NCBI RefSeq assembly: GCF_040054535.1
Contig: NC_090798.1
Span: 1,678,501-1,742,500 of the forward strand
Origin: Antennarius striatus
Taxonomy: Eukaryota > Chordata > Actinopteri > Lophiiformes > Antennariidae
Length of the DNA: 64,000 nucleotides
Reading direction: 5' to 3'
Numbering within the stretch: the first letter of the stretch is position 1; each line of letters opens with the position of its first letter. Both the position numbers and the translations under genes were made by a program. The notes under the pieces were generated by a model. It had not been told where the DNA came from. It made no database searches and saw only the letters and a list, made by a program, of their open reading frames with translations. Below are positions 34,201 through 64,000 of the stretch, piece by piece.

Positions 34201-36644
34201 TGATCATCTGGGCACCATGAACGCGATCAATCCCATAATTGTGAAGATATTCAAGTCAGGTCTAATGTGGTCGACTGGCTTGAATGACCAAACGACATTT
34301 CTGTCCAGAGTTGATGCTAACTGCTAATGAATATTAATAACTCTCACATGCGATGGTTTGAAAGTGGTTCAGCCGTGGTTGCTAAGGGAACCGGGAGCGT
34401 TGCATCCTCTCATTTTACACCTTACGGCGCCTCCTATTTTGGTTTTGACGTTGCAGATCTATAAAGTCGAACCGCAGCAGCGTCGGACGTTCTGATCGGG
34501 GATCGCGTTTCTGTTTTAGTTTATTGTCTTGTGATGTTTCAGAGACACAGCAGGGATGTTAGTGTCATGCATGTTTCCCTGTGCTGCCCTCATTCCTGGA
34601 ACAGGCTCAGTTCAGACAGATGGCCAGGAGGGCTTTACACACACACATGCACACATAATGCCGGCGGGACTTTACAATGCAGCCTTGATTGCTTCTTGTT
34701 GTGAAGCATCATTCTTTAACACTAATGAAGGCTACGAGACACTTAACAGCTCAGAAATTTGTTTAAGAGATCGTGAGATTTCCACGAAAGATCCACATAA
34801 TCGACTTCACACTTCAGGAGCAGGAAATGAACGATTGCTTTCCAGCATCTTGGAAGAGTTTTATAAATTTAACCTTGCATACATTTCTTTGGAGCTTGCG
34901 AAAAAAGAAGATTTTTGATATCAAAAATAATTTTATTGCAATTAGATGAGTTAGCTTGTCTTTAGTTATTCAGGATTAATCTATACGGATATGATTTAAA
35001 ATTCCCCAGAGATTAGTCAGATTAAACCGTCCATACCCGTGTAGCTCTCCTGTTGCCGCTGCAACCTACATATGACTGTTTGATTTAGCGACAGAAGCCT
35101 CCGGATCAGCTTATCACAGGCCCGCAGGGGCATCAAATCCCTCCTAACGCGGGATTCCAGCAGGAGAACGATGCCGGCGTCGCCGTCTGTTTGTGCGCGT
35201 GAGTGTAAGAGAATGAGATTCTGCAGAAAATAAAGCAGACGGGAAGTGATGTGGTAAGTAAAGAAAATGAGAGTGAAGACGCCAGCCAATCAGGAAAGCC
35301 GGATTTACTTATTTTATAATGAACAGATGGGGTTTTACAAAACCGTCTTAGCACTACAAGAGCATGCAAATAGCTTTTGAACATAACTAACTAGGTTAAT
35401 AATAACTAGGTTTAAGTAGGAATAACTAGGTTTTGAACTAACTAACTGGTTGTTGTTTTTTAAACTAGTTTTTAAACTAACTCACTAGGTTTTAAACAAA
35501 CTAGGATCTAAACTATCTTGGAACTAACTAGGTTTTCAAACTAACTAGTTTTTGAACTAACTAGTTTTTAAACTAACTAACTGGGTTTTAAAGTAATTAG
35601 TTTTTGAACAAACTAGCTTTTTAAATTAACTAGTTTCTGAACTAACTCATTAAGTTTGGAACAAACTAGGTTTTGAATTATTATTCTACATAAACATTGT
35701 ATTTATTTTTGTTATTATTTATTATTTATATTTACACTGTATGTTTGCATTTTTAGACCGATCCTGCTCTTATGTGCTATCAGTTGCGCCTTGGGGACTA
35801 ATAAAGTTTTTTCAATTGAATTGAATACTGCTGTCATTTATGGAAAGGCTGCTTGAACATGGTCTCATAATAAAAGACGGGAGAAGGAGGGGGTCAGTAT
35901 CCTGTAGCTGAGGCCGACGGCTGCATGAAGAATCCAAAGCTGTTTAAATCAATCCACTGGACTTAAAGAGAGTTTGTTGAAGACGTTTCTCCTCTCATTC
36001 AAGAGGCTTCTTGGATGAGAGGTGGACTAGACTCTAGAACTGAAGAAGTCTCTTGGATGAGAGGTGAAAAGTCTTCAAGAAACTTAAAGTCTCAACAGCT
36101 TTGGACTGTCTTTGAGCTGTAGTCACTCTGGTGAAAGTGGACTGTCTGCTGACATTTTAATCTGCACGGTCCCAACATTGTTTGTCCATCTGGGTGTTTG
36201 TAGTCGTTCCGTCTGTCTGTGTGTTACCCATGTTGGGGACTAATCGTTTCTATCTTGTCATCCTTCTTCCCATCAGGCTCCTGTTTCTGGGTGGCAGTGC
36301 TGGACGGACGCGTCGTCGGGCTGGTGGCGGCCGAAGGCCACGAAGACGACAACACGGTCGAGCTACGCCGCATGTCAGTGGATTCGCGCTATCGCGGCAA
36401 AGGCATCGCGAAGGCGCTGGGGCGCCGAGTTCTGGAGTTTGCCGTACGCAACAACTACACCGCCGTGGTCCTCGGCACGACGGCCGTCAAGCTGGCCGCC
36501 CACAAGCTGTACGAGTCGCTGGGTTTCCGCCGGATGGGCCAGAGCGAGGACTACCGGCTCCCGGGGATGAGCTGCTCGCCGCTGGAGAGGCTCTTCTTCC
36601 AGATCCGTTACGTCCGCTACCGCCTGCAGCTCCGCGAGGAGTGA
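28270..36644 (+). CDS. NAT8L: N-acetylaspartate synthetase (N-acetyltransferase 8-like)
   Basis: This enzyme transfers acetyl from acetyl-CoA to L-aspartate, making N-acetylaspartate, mainly in neurons and at ER or mitochondrial membranes. The CDS is 28270-28573, 29643-29807 and 36277-36644 (278 aa; both introns phase 1, GT..AG). The N-terminus MYLSSPKMVCETKIVA aligns with the human MHCGPPDMVCETKIVA, which supports the first ATG. Residues about 54-101 carry the IREF..RRIFYEGIMERIPNTAF block. A hydrophobic membrane segment spans about 102-126 and is followed by RYYYSRKVI. The GNAT domain spans about 155-255, with the acetyl-CoA signature RYRGKGIA at 194-201. The C-terminus RYRLQLREE is the conserved family end. 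The poorly conserved linker at about 20-50 is shorter than in mammals (human about 302 aa). Intron 2 (29808-36276) holds simple repeats and no gene. Tail-to-tail with POLN. Confidence 0.95.
35383..35675 (+). repeat. Degenerate ACTAACTAG tandem repeat in NAT8L intron 2
   Basis: About 290 bases built of variants of AACTAACTAGGTTTTGA and AACTAGTTTTTAA. The unit carries CTAAC, a branch-point-like sequence, followed by TAG and a T-rich tract. Not a recognised transposon. Confidence 0.7.
35690..36110. repeat. Probable dispersed repeat remnants
   Basis: 35690-35825 ends 'gccttggggactaataaagtttttt', a tail common to many fish retroposons. 35960-36110 carries two related copies of 'cttcttggatgagaggt', also seen widely in fish genomes. 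Both assignments are from memory. Confidence 0.4.
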
Positions 36645-39600
36645 GAGGTGACAGGGAGAGAGGGAGTTGGAGAAAGAGAGAGCAGCGATCCTCCTTCACC
36701 CGACGAGCCCTCTCCTCCGACAGCTTTTATTTATTTTGCGTAACTTTGCGTACCACGTAACACTTCTACTACTCCATCTCTAAAAGTCACTAATGTTTTC
36801 AGTGTTATTATAATTATTATTATGGCTTTTGTTGCTGTTGTTTTTTTGTATGATACTTTTACATTTTTAATGAGATTTAGTTTATTTTCCTCTATTTTAT
36901 AAAGATATTTTTTGTACTTTTATCCCTCCCTATCCATGGTGGAGAAAACACGGACTTTCATTGAAGCGATCGAACCCCAGTCCCAAACAGATGACCTCCT
37001 TGACCCTTTCCTTTAACGATCACGTGACTGACCGGAAATCCCATTCATTCCCATTCCATCCACCCCCTCAAATTCTCCTGGTTTCCTCATTGGAAAATTC
37101 ACCAGATGCATTTAGGAGGGTGCATGGATGCATGTGTGTTCTGTGTCATTGGGGGTAGACAAAGCAATGGGGGGGGGTCAAGAGAGAGGAAAAACATACT
37201 TAACACACAAACTGGTCTCCTAACACACCTTACTGAAGCACAGCGACCCCCGTTGAGAAGCATGTGGACCAGAATATGCCCCATCCTGCATCCTACATGG
37301 ATAAAAGCAGTGCATGGTTCCCACAGACCCTCCTCTTCCTCACCAACACATTTGTTTGGACATCCCCTTCCCTTCTCTTACTGCTTCGGCTCATCAGTCA
37401 GTCGCTGCTTATCTCTGCTGAAGCTGTGGCGAGCGTCTCTGATTGGTTGTGACAGGAGCGTTTATCGCTCCCAAAATACAATACAGCTGCATGTCTGAGC
37501 TTGTATGTGTGTGTGTGTGTGTGATTGTTCAGCGTGCATGTGTGTGTGTGTGACCAGACATGCACCTTTCTTGTATGAACTAAACTACTTTCTGTGTGTA
37601 CTAAATTCTTTACGGACTGGATCAATTCTAACATTTTGAACGTTTATTATTGGACTGATAATTAGACATTTCGTGACTCTAGACTTATTCTACTACCACA
37701 ATGTATTATGCAAATTTTGCTGTTAAAACGCTGACAATTACAACTTGGGTCAGACATGATCGCCAGTAATACTTACAATCAAAACGATCCATAATTGAGC
37801 ACAAAGTTTTACACCTACATTTGGTCTACAGTTGAAAACTTGCGTATTAAATACATTCTACAAGTTTCTCCATCCTTTGTCGTCTGACTTCTCGACCAGC
37901 AGATTCATCCACGACTCTGAGCGTCAACTTGTGACATCATTCTATCTGTAAAAAGTCAAATACGAAGCAAAAATCTAACAAAAAAAATTATATAAGTTAA
38001 AAAAGAGAAAAAACCTTGATACAGATGTTATCGTCACTGATCCTCCTTGCCTTGCCTTCCTTTTTTCCCCCTCCCGAACACTCCCTACCTCTTTTTAATG
38101 AATCTGTCTGCAACCCTGGGCTAGACCCCCCGTCTCCATTCAGACTGACCTTTGACCCTCCCCCGTCCCCAAACCACACACACATTTCCCCGCCCATCTC
38201 TGCATGTGCCACCGAGCCTTGCTGCACTGCTTTTAACGATATTATTCCATTCGAAGCTTGTCGGGCCAAAATGTTAGGCCACGCCCCCTGCTCTGATGTC
38301 ATCGAGGTAGCGTGACGCAGTCATCCCTGCCTGGATGACATCACACCTGCCGATCAAACAACCTGTAGAATGCAAAAAGCAATGCAAGTGCGGCATGCCT
38401 CTCTGCCCCGGAAAAAGTGAAGTAAAATGTAACCGAATTACTGATTTATATATATACATTTATAGATATCTATATATATATATATAAATTGACACGCTTT
38501 TAGGTGAACTTTTAAATGAAAACTGAGGTTTGTATCCTTCGTTTGGAAAATTCAACTATTTGCATGGAATGTCTTTGAATGCAATTATAAGTACGATCAA
38601 CTCAAGGGTGGAAAATTAAAATTTCGTTAAACCTTTAGGGGGAAAACGAGACGTGATTGGAATCGAGGGAACGAGCAGATACGAGCGAAAGCATTGTAGC
38701 TCTGAAACCAGCTGGTGGTCAAGTTCTCTTTGCAGGAATAAAACTTATCAAATGATGCGAAGGAAGACGTTGAAATCAATTTTCAACACATGCGTAAAGT
38801 AAAGTGAAGCAGCAGAATTAATGATGGTTAAAGATTGATGTTAATATTTATAGTAGATCTTTCCTGTTAAAGGTGTCCCCAGTAGCTCTTTTTATTTGCC
38901 TCCTATACAGTATATTCTTAATTAAAGGATGTACATTTATGATCAAGAAATCCCACAAAAGTAAAAAGAAAGGCACAGAATGCATCGAACAGTATAATTT
39001 TTCTTCATTCCAACTTTTGTTGAGGACCAGCTTGTTTTCTATGACAATTCTTGAATCTACCGCCGGAACTCACGATCATCCTGTTAAGCTCACCAGGAAA
39101 TGGGTTGACAAGCAAAATCAAACACACAAAATATTCCTAAAACTGACTATAAAGTCTATTTCACCCAAAGTTAAGGTGGTGACGGTGGTGAAACGTGGGC
39201 ATCGGTAGAGCTGAGGATTTAGATTTCTTCCACCAGCAGTGCCAAATACCATAAACCAGTTACGGCTCCCAGTATGTTTAAGTCAGTCCTCTAAGATTCG
39301 GTCTGTTCTGAAGACATCGGTGGGAGAGTCGGGCTTTGCTGGGATTGTGACACAAACTGTGGTCCTGATCTTACAAACGAATGTGACGTCGGTCAATCCT
39401 GAAGCGTTCCGCTGCCCCCCAACGTCAGCGGTTTGATTCACAACTCTCAAAAAGCTCCGCCGTGACTCTTATTCTGAACAAAGGTATCATCCGAAACGCC
39501 TTCATCACGGCCTTATGCACCGGAGTTACACGCTGGAGTTCAAATATCTTGTGGACTGCATGGCTTAAGGTAGTTAAAGGGTGATTTTAAATTGTAAAGC

Positions 39601-41690
39601 TGAAGTGCACTGAATATAATGCATTTATTTCCAGATGGAACCATGTGTTTTCTACTTCATGTGAATGCTACACCCTGTGAAGACTCACTTTCCATCTCCA
39701 ACTGGTAGCGCATACTTGTTATTAGAATGTAGTAAATAAACCGTATGCAACTTCTACCACTTTAATATTTAGCTAGAAACAGTTCTGCTGATGTACAATC
39801 CCAAAAAAAAACAATTTCACAAGTTGTTTTCTTTGTTGGTTTTTTTGTGATTTGTTTAAATGCAAACAGTGCTTTCCTATTGGTTGAAATTTACAGAAGG
39901 TATGCTCTCCTACCAGAGATGGCTCTTTTAGTTTGGAGCGCTTTAGAACCCAAAAACGATCATCCGAGGGTGCACAACTGAAATTTTAACCATTCAGCCG
40001 GTTTTTAAAATCCTCAAATGCCCAAAATAAGTTCAGATTTTTACAAAATACTGAGTTTATCCATTGGTGAATGGGCGTAGAATGCATAAACTGCACAAAT
40101 GTACAGATCCCGCGGGCGTGTTACTCTAACGAACACAAGCATGAATGTAAACTGCCAACATTTTAAGTCTTAGAAGGATTTTCATGTTTTAAATCTTTCC
40201 TGGTTGCTTTTTTTTTTTTTTTTTTTTTACTTTGTGATCGGGCGGTGGGGGGGTTGTGTGTAAAGCAGCTATTGATTCTTTCATTCAGTGATTAAACCAC
40301 TTCATTAGATGTTAGACATTCTGTGTGATTGTAAATAGCCGTATCTATTAATGTATTATTTACTGCAAAAACGTCATGGTTGCTGATTTTAACCGATACT
40401 GGTGGAGTTCTTTTTTTTTTTTGTCTCTGAAGATGGCTGTCGCCTGGAATGTTCCAACCCATCCAGGAGGGGTGAGGGGCGAGGGAGGAATGTGCCACAT
40501 TGGCAGTTAAATGGGGGGTTGGTGGGGGGGTTGGAAACGGCGTTTTGCAGCATGGACTCTCTCTCTCTCTCTCTCTCTCTGCTTCTGGTGAGGATTTTGC
40601 TCCACTGTGGCAAAAAAAAGCAACAAAAAAAACAGAAGGACTCACTTTGGACTGAGGCCACAGGTGCCAAGAACATAAAAAAAAGCACTTGTAGCACAAC
40701 TGTGTCTTGTTTTGCTACTTTAAGTACAGATAGTTTTGATTTTCTACAATTCTTACAAAGAATACGGATGAAGTTTGTTTTCTCTTGACTGTATGTTACA
40801 TATATACGACGTCATACCATAATATATCATTTGTACTATGATCCATTGCTATTTTTTCGGAGGTGAAATTTGCCAAAGGTGACAGTGATTGCTGCATTTT
40901 GTGGGTATTTTTCATTTTTTTGAGCATAATCCTGGTATGATTTGGTAAAACTGCCCATGTGCCATCTGATCAAGCAATAAATACCAACAATCAGACAAAC
41001 CCACCCACAAAATGACATATTATCAATAATAATTTATGACCTACGTGAAATGCTGCATCGATGTCGTATCCCTTATACTGTATTAGTGGCGGTGACGCCG
41101 CGTCGGTTTTGACATCATATCGATAACCTGAAGGGGGTGATGATTGTAAAATGTTTGTTTTATCTACTTTTCTTTACAAAGATCTGTCAGAGGCGTGTGT
41201 TTCTTGAAGTACACAGGTGTTTCTCTGCAGATTTGTACAGATGTCAACAGGAAATGGATGACAGTGCCAACAGGGGGGAGACGATTGAGTCGCTCAAGCA
41301 GACAGGAAGGTTTCGTGCGCCCCCCCCCCCCCCCGTTCTGAAAGCGTGACCGGTTGTGAGTCTCTGAGCTGAAGCTTTTGTGTAACCAAATAAACTTCCA
41401 TCTAATGCCGTGACTTCCACACCAACGCCGAGTAAAAGCAGCTCAACGTCACAACTCTCTACGTGTCGACTTTTCTTACAAGTGAGATTCAAAAGTCTCT
41501 TTTTCTTTTTTCTTTTGGATTTGCAAAGCTAGTAACTGTAAAGTTGTAACTATGAAGTATATTTTACTGTAAATAGCATCTGGGGGGTCATTTTTACTCC
41601 TTTTATAACAGAAAAGTGTGAATTTAAAATATATAAAAAAAATATTTTAAAGATATTTACAGCACGAATAAAGAGATTTTTACAGTAATG
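36645..41690 (+). other. NAT8L: Probable long NAT8L 3'UTR
   Basis: There is no coding exon on either strand here. Poly(A) signals (AATAAA) occur at about 41388 and at 41667-41672. The second sits in an AT-rich context followed by 'ttttacagtaatgcaggtgtcc'. Mammalian NAT8L also has a multi-kilobase 3'UTR, so a 5-kb 3'UTR is plausible. Extent is inferred, not shown. Confidence 0.45.
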
Positions 41691-41739
41691 CAGGTGTCCT
41701 CATCTGTGTTACCTCATGACAATCCCATAATGACTCACG

Positions 41740-41960
41740 CCGGTCGCTTTCAGGGGGCGGCGCCGTCACGGCCTCGCGTCCTTCCTGTCTGCTTGAGCTC
41801 TCAATCCGACAGATAGAGCCCGAAGCGACGGCAGCGACAGCTCTCTCGATCGATAGCACCCGCCCAGCCGCGGCTACGGACGAGTAGCCCCCCGGCCTGA
41901 GCCGCCCAGAGATAGCGAGCTGCTGCTATAAGCGAGGCGCTCCGTCTCTCCGCCCTGGAG
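41740..41960. other. Small CpG-dense patch between the convergent genes
   Basis: A sharply GC- and CpG-rich stretch ('gggggcggcgccgtcacgg', 'cgcccagccgcggctacgg') stands in AT-rich surroundings. No ORF or known RNA recognised. Confidence 0.5.
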
Positions 41961-42445
41961 GCCTGTCATCGCTGTAACGGTTCCACAAAGCACAGCTGGG
42001 GGGGCTGATGTGTGGTCGCACTGGGTGCAGGAAGGCAGGTTGACCAGGAAGCTGATAGATGGATGGACTGAGAGTGTTGGGGGGGGGGGTTGAATTTTAA
42101 CTGAGGTAACTTAGGAAACTGGGGGGTTCCTAGAGGGGAAGGATGCTTTGGTTTATTTTGTGAGGGATTTGACAGAAGAGGCCCTCGGGGGGCTGCAAAG
42201 TAGAGCGGTGAGTAAATTGACTGGGGGGGGGGGGTGAGGAGAAAGAATGAGAAAGCAAGGTCAGAAGCAGACAGGTAGGGCGTGGGACAAGTGTTGGGGG
42301 GCAGATTTAATGAGTTCTTGATGGTCCAACCTGTCGGCCCCACCCCAGTGAAACCACCGGGACAAGGTGGGGTTTTTTTTTTAAGTAGATTTCACTTCCT
42401 TTCTGCATCCCGTTGGAAAACTGCTGTATTCCCAAACCAGGACGG

Positions 42446-42600
42446 TTATTATTATTATCATTATTATTATCATTATTATTATCATTATTATTATTATCAT
42501 CATTATTATTATCATTGTTATTATTATTATTATCATTATTATTATCATTATTGTTATCATTATTATTATCATTATTATTATCATTATTATTATTATTATT
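42446..42600 (+). repeat. (TTATTATCA)-type microsatellite
   Basis: About 155 bases of TTA units with regularly spaced TCA variants, which give a higher-order period of about 12 bases. Confidence 0.9.
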
Positions 42601-42911
42601 GTGATAATTAACCCTTTCTTTTATACTGACAAGAACTGGAACACTGTTCAAATGTAAAGATGGCATTTTCTTGCATTATGAGGATGAAAATAAAAAAAGT
42701 GGATGTACATATATTGTATGAAATAAAAAAAACCCGATGCATTAAGCTTTTATATGTGGCAGCAGTCAGGAGAGATTTTTTTTTTCTCGCCGATGGGGAG
42801 GGAAAATGGGACACACACTGAGGATAATTTGAGATGAATATTATATTTGATGTGCTGTAGGTGTCAGCACATGAGGATATGTGCTACGGGCTCTAAGTTA
42901 TACGTCAAACG

Positions 42912-42925
42912 GTCGCTATGGCAAC
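42912..42925 (+). promoter_or_regulatory. RFX X-box-like motif
   Basis: GTCGCTATGGCAAC matches the X-box GTNNCCATRGNAAC at 13 of 14 positions. It lies in a non-repetitive stretch (about 42.85-43.09 kb) that looks like a conserved non-coding element, though conservation was not tested. Confidence 0.35.
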
Positions 42926-44567
42926 TAGGGGAAGCTCACGCTTGCTGCCCTTCAGAGCGGAGGGGAGCCTCGGGGCCCCGGCTCCTAATGGCACAGGTCA
43001 TTAAAAGTGAAGGCGGTGTCAAATGAGCGAATCCTCTTTCAAATCTGTTTCAGTTGGGGCTGATTAATCGTTCTCCCGCCGCCAGAACATTTTCACCGCT
43101 GAATTAAAACGATGAAACAAAGCAGCACCAGAAGCCCCTCGTCTAGTATTTGTGCTACTGACATACCCCGGCTCCGCAAAAGTGCAGAGAGCTTTCTAGA
43201 ATTTGCACATACCGGTCTCACGCTCTCCCCTCTCCAATTGGGGGGGGGGGGAGGCCTTGCACTCTTGAACCACCGAACAATGAAAGAATGGAGGAGCAGA
43301 TTTCCATAACACTGTCTGCTGCTCAGACTGACCCGGTGAGAAAAGCCTCCCCTCAGATGAGCAAAGGGAGAACGCATTCCAGTATGACTGGAGAAAGAGA
43401 AAGAAAGGAAAGAAGACGTGTAGAAACACAGGACAGGACAGAAGTGTGAGCGGATCGGATGAATATCCTTCATCTCCTAAGATGAGCAGCAACGAGGTGA
43501 CATTTCACACAGGTAATGGAGGTCAGGCTTTGTTAGGATTGTCAAAAGGTGTGTGTTTGCGGTTGGATGTGTGTTTGCAGTCTTTAAGGATCTGGATTGA
43601 ACAGAATGGCTGCAAGAGGGAAACCAGTCAGTGTGCCTGAAAGCCAGCGACAGTGACTGAGTGCATTCATGGTGTGTATACAAATTTGTGGAATGTGTGT
43701 GTGTGTGTGTGTGTGTGGCAGAGGCACCACGAGACAAAGGGGAGGCTGGGCTGGAACCAAGAGAGGAGATGGAAAAAAATGAGAGGAGAGAAAATGTGTG
43801 TGGAGATGCTGCTGGGAAACATTTAGAGGTGAAAATGTGAGCAAAATAATGTGAAAATTCCAACAACAGAATAAAAGACGATGAAAAAAATTATAATTCT
43901 AGAACCAGAATTCCATTTCCTGTTAGATATGGATGCGTAGATGTATGAGGATGACCCCACTTTGGCCGGGGGGGAGGGGGGGGGCGATGAAAGTTACACC
44001 CATCTGTCAATAAGTTCAAAGTACTGCAAAGAATCTCATGAATATATGGAAAACTATTCGATATGAGAGGATATTAAAAAGAGTCTATCAAGCGGGAACC
44101 TCTTACAAACCACAATGAGCATGCCGATTTAATATTCAGCATGCAGGAACCATCATCATCAGAACAAGAAAGGTTTACATAGAACACAGTAGATAACAGG
44201 TATCGGCGGTTAAACCGTAGCCTAACCTTGGTAACAGCAATGGGTTTAACAAGAGAATGTGAAAACCGAGGAGGAGAGGATGAGGGTAGGATAGAGACAA
44301 AAAAAAAAAAAAAAAGAGCCGGGAGCTGGAGGGAGCTGCAGCTGCCTGTTTCCATAGCGATTTGGATGCAGGACAAGTGAAGCAAGAGGCAGAGACAGAC
44401 TGGGAGCCCATGAAAGGGAGACGGGGAAGAAGAATCTCAGGAGGGAGAGGGAGCGGAGAAAATGTCTGGAGCCGTGAAAGAAAAGCAGATTCAAGACGTG
44501 GACGAAAGGGTGGGGGAGTTCAAGGGGTAGGGGGGGTGAGAAGGGTTAATAGGAAGGGAGGGATGAC

Positions 44568-62115
<17,548 letters not shown>

Positions 62116-63077
62116 CTGGAAAAAGTGAGTACAGGACACTAAGGAACCCATGCATGAAGGCATTTCCTGTGTAGTAACACAACAACTTTTTAAATTATGC
62201 CAAAACATCATGATGTGATGTTATGTTAGCTGCTATTTATTCATGATCTCCCTTGTTTTTCACTCAGATCCCAACAAAAAAACTCATCAAACTCATTTCT
62301 TTGCTCTTGTTATGAGTGTGTAGTAAAAAGAGGAAGGTAATTATTATGTGGAAGATAGAAGTTGACTCATTTCTCCTTCCTTTTATTGGCCAAAGGCAAA
62401 GTTGTCTTTGATTAATGAATCCATCAGTCAGCGCGTTCGGATGGCACAGAGATACGAGCTACAAACGATCCACTGCAGAAACACTCATTCTCTCATGTCC
62501 CGAAGACAAAGACGGCGTTTAATAGACTGCTGCAACGATTCCCACAAATGCAGGAGGAACTTTTCACCTCAGGATGATCGACACAGACAGAAAGAAATAA
62601 AGAGAAAGTACGGTCAAAGAGAAATGGAAAGAGAAAAGAGAGACTGAAAAGGAAAGAGAGGAGGAAATGAAGAGGTGCTTGATCAGAAAGGATGAACAAG
62701 CAGAAGAACAGAGGGATGAAATGAGAGATAGAAATCAGAGAGTGGAGAAAACAGCAATAAATACTTTAAACTTATTGACAAGAAGGGTAAAATATTTTTT
62801 GTGGTTGGCCCTAGATGGGAAAAAGCATTTAAAACAAACAGACAGCAGTTAGAGGAATGATGCTGCCCTGAAAGATAGAACCTGAAAGCATGAGGAGGAG
62901 GAGGAGGAGGAGGAGCAGCGATGGAGAAGAAAGTGATAAAGGAGCCAGAGAAAGGAGTTCAGAAAGGAATCATAAGAGGAGGAGCTGCCACAGAGCAGAA
63001 TTCCAAATTTTCTACTTTCTCTTGTGCTCTTAGAAAATAAAAAAGCAGACTCCAGACAGCTTCATTAATATTGGATG

Positions 63078-63155
<78 letters not shown>

Positions 63156-64000
63156 ATACACACACACACAAAACAAGGGTGAATGACTACTTTTCAGTGC
63201 AACATTTCAGATGTTTGCGTTGCGTGGAATGTGGACCTTTCTGTTTGATCCTGATGTGACGGGTGTTTACATCACATTGTCCAATCAGAGCAGAGATGCT
63301 CTGGAATGGCAGACAGGCTGTCTGTCTGTCTGTCTGTCTGAATCTTAATATGAGCAGCTGAGAAGACAAAGGAGCGTGCCTGAAGATGCGAGCTGACAGA
63401 TAGGAGGGATCCTCTGTTTGTTGTTGAGCCTGACAGCTCCGATAAAGCAAAATTCAAAGCGACGACGTGGGGGCATGCACACAAAAACACACACTTCACA
63501 GAAGTCCACGAGTATGTGTGTGTGTGTGTGTTCTGGCAGATGCTTCTGCAGCACAACTTGTCGATCTATTTATAGCAGCGTGGCAGCGTACCGACAGACT
63601 CTCTGCAACAGCCCCGCTGGCACCAGCAAGACTTGTGAGAGGCTTTACCAGTGTACATCTGTCGCTATGACGACCTGAAAAATCACTCTTATACTTGTGT
63701 GTTGTGTTTGTCCAGTGTGTGTTGTTGTGTGTCTGTGATCAGTGTGATATCTGGGATTGGGCTTCATCTGCATGTAAACAGGACAGCTCCTCTGAGGATG
63801 TCCAATCCGACGGGGAGGAGAAAATATTTTTCTCTCCATCTCAGGCTCTTTTTTTTTCTGTATCTTTTCTCATATCTTCCCTCTGTTTGCCCCCCATTTG
63901 TAATAATACAGCACCTGTCAAACGCGCTGTGATTCTGCAATTTAATCGGCTGAGCGATTCGGTACAAACCTAGTCAACCCTGAACATACTGACACACAGG
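62116..64000. other. Probable POLN intron or upstream region, no exon recognised
   Basis: I looked for the preceding POLN exon (the segment before TKLKQLEQEAHRAAG) and found no frame with matching features. The stretch holds a purine-rich block (62.58-62.95 kb), a (CA)n array at 63079-63173 and a short (TCTG)n run near 63319-63339. Confidence 0.45.
63079..63173 (+). repeat. (CA)n microsatellite
   Basis: About 95 bases of CA with one TCATA interruption near the right end. Confidence 0.9.

Noticed and set aside
34556-34918. 120-codon ORF in NAT8L intron 2
   Set aside because: No recognisable domain, no splice signals or conservation evidence. Length is within chance expectation for this region.
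63540-63680. Candidate upstream POLN exon
   Set aside because: A minus-strand frame is open, but the sequence does not resemble the expected polymerase segment and no phase-matched splice pair was found.

Overview
The window is from a teleost fish genome, probably a percomorph. The evidence is spliced vertebrate genes (NAT8L and POLN, neighbours on human 4p16.3), teleost-type LINE and SINE debris, and very abundant (CA)n/(TG)n microsatellites. There are no operons, and nearly all long open frames outside the exons listed here are repeat translations or antisense shadows.

Region 1 (about 0.9-23.3 kb) is a local array of six copies (A-F) of a small three-exon gene I do not recognise. Each copy has a TATA promoter with an untranslated first exon, a second exon coding a signal peptide (starting MRTQ), and a third exon coding a very acidic mature protein with two conserved cysteine positions. 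B, D, E and F are on + and A and C on -. B-E are nearly identical; A is the most diverged, and F has a different C-terminus where a piggyBac remnant replaces its 3' end. Between the genes lie four orphan copies of the upstream promoter module, repeated flanking modules, and antisense LINE fragments. One RTE-like insert has a perfect 16-bp target-site duplication and an empty paralogous site. This array is the best candidate here for an undescribed system: a young, lineage-expanded secreted acidic protein family.

Region 2 (about 23.3-27 kb) is AT-rich intergenic DNA with a CRE palindrome and two divergent CTCF-like motifs that could separate the array from the next gene.

Region 3 (about 27-41.7 kb) holds NAT8L (+ strand, three coding exons, 278 aa), the N-acetylaspartate synthetase, with a CpG-rich promoter, a (CT)n tract and a TATA box, followed by a probable long 3'UTR.

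Region 4 (44.5-62.1 kb) holds the last 15 coding exons of POLN (- strand, DNA polymerase nu, 412 aa of the polymerase domain ending at the stop codon). Its 5' part lies beyond the window. NAT8L and POLN are tail-to-tail, as in human. Several POLN splice sites abut (UG)n tracts, and the exon completing catalytic motif A lies between complementary (UG)n and (CA)n arrays. This is an unusual architecture that could promote exon skipping or circular RNA.
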